From: Caulobacter sp.
GTDB lineage: Bacteria > Pseudomonadota > Alphaproteobacteria > Caulobacterales > Caulobacteraceae
Length of the DNA: 6,471 bases
Direction of reading: 5' to 3'
NCBI GenBank assembly: GCA_028291125.1
Contig: JAQGIN010000350.1
Span: forward strand, 1-6,471
The position numbers and the translations under genes are program-made. Below are positions 5,918 through 6,471 of the stretch, in pieces. The notes under the pieces are model-generated. The model did no database searches, was not told the DNA's origin, and saw nothing but the letters and a program-made list of their open reading frames with translations. Every line of letters begins with the position of its first letter. Position 1 is the stretch's first letter.

Positions 5918-6471
5918 TCAGGTGTTCATCGACTGGAAGAAGTCGCCGTTGGTCTTCGACTGGCGCATCTTCTCGAGCAGGAATTCGATGGCGTCCGAGG
6001 CCCCCATCGGGTTGAGGATGCGGCGCAGCACATAGGTCTTCTGCAGCTGATCGCGCGGGGTGATCAGCTCTTCCTTGCGGGTGCCGGACTTCAGCACGTC
6101 GATCGCCGGGAAGATGCGCTTGTCGGCGACCTTGCGGTCGAGGACGATTTCCGAGTTACCGGTGCCCTTGAACTCTTCGAAGATCACTTCGTCCATGCGG
6201 CTGCCGGTGTCGATCAGGGCGGTGGCGATGATCGACAGCGAGCCGCCCTCCTCGACATTGCGCGCCGCGCCGAAGAAGCGCTTGGGGCGCTGCAGGGCGT
6301 TGGCGTCGACGCCGCCGGTCAGCACCTTGCCCGACGACGGCACCGTGGTGTTGTAGGCGCGGCCCAGGCGGGTGACCGAGTCCAGCAGGATGACGACGTC
6401 GCGCTTGTGCTCGACCAGGCGCTTGGCCTTCTCGATGACCATCTCGGCCACCTGGACGTGGCGGGTCGCCG
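5918..6471 (-). CDS. rho: Transcription termination factor Rho, C-terminal 183 residues, truncated by window edge
   Basis: Rho is a ring-shaped hexameric RNA-dependent ATPase/translocase that ends transcription of untranslated RNA. The window holds the C-terminal part of its RecA-like motor, aligning from about E. coli residue 236 to the end. Seen in the fragment: RHVQVAEMVIEKAKRLVEHK; the Walker B segment ILLDSVTRL, whose aspartate corresponds to E. coli Asp265; and the Q-loop SSGKVLTGGVDAN. RPKRFFGAARNVEEGGS, TALIDTGSRMDE and EEFKGTGN follow, then SGTRKEEL with the arginine matching the E. coli arginine finger Arg366. The tail SKTNGDFFQSMNT is typical. The RNA-binding N-terminal domain and Walker A lie beyond the right edge, so the start is not seen. 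An intrinsic terminator follows closely. Identity is certain from near-complete agreement with the E. coli protein. Confidence 0.97.
   Translation of the reverse strand, partial: ATRHVQVAEMVIEKAKRLVEHKRDVVILLDSVTRLGRAYNTTVPSSGKVLTGGVDANALQRPKRFFGAARNVEEGGSLSIIATALIDTGSRMDEVIFEEFKGTGNSEIVLDRKVADKRIFPAIDVLKSGTRKEELITPRDQLQKTYVLRRILNPMGASDAIEFLLEKMRQSKTNGDFFQSMNT

Overview
The window is about 6.5 kb of very GC-rich chromosomal DNA. Protein sequences and gene order suggest an alphaproteobacterium of the Caulobacter/Phenylobacterium type (inferred by recognition, not by a search). Six protein genes are supported beyond doubt and a seventh is a small family of unknown function. No tRNA, rRNA, insertion sequence, CRISPR array or prophage gene was seen, and no gene-free stretch exceeds 200 bases.

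Layout, left to right: the 5' part of rsmG (minus, cut by the left edge), overlapped by mnmG (minus); a 166-base spacer with two parS-type centromere sites, a DnaA-box-like 9-mer and a GC-rich hairpin; mnmE (minus); a small DUF6489-type gene (minus) sharing an ATGA overlap with mnmE; a 182-base divergent spacer with a perfect 9-bp inverted repeat; then two plus-strand genes, a dienelactone-hydrolase-family enzyme and a zinc-free quinone oxidoreductase; then a strong intrinsic terminator; and finally the 3' part of rho (minus, cut by the right edge).

MnmE and MnmG form the complex that builds the carboxymethylaminomethyl-type modification on wobble uridine 34 of certain tRNAs, and RsmG methylates 16S rRNA. 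The minus-strand genes from the small DUF gene to rsmG therefore look like a translation-quality operon. In Caulobacter and many other bacteria rsmG is followed by parA and parB. The parS pair seen here fits that origin-proximal, chromosome-segregation setting, although parA, parB and the origin lie outside the window. The plus-strand pair is a compact two-gene unit of probable metabolic or detoxification enzymes, set in opposite orientation between rho and the tRNA-modification genes.

Most of the content is conserved housekeeping sequence. The parts most worth a second look are the non-coding spacers, above all the double parS spacer.
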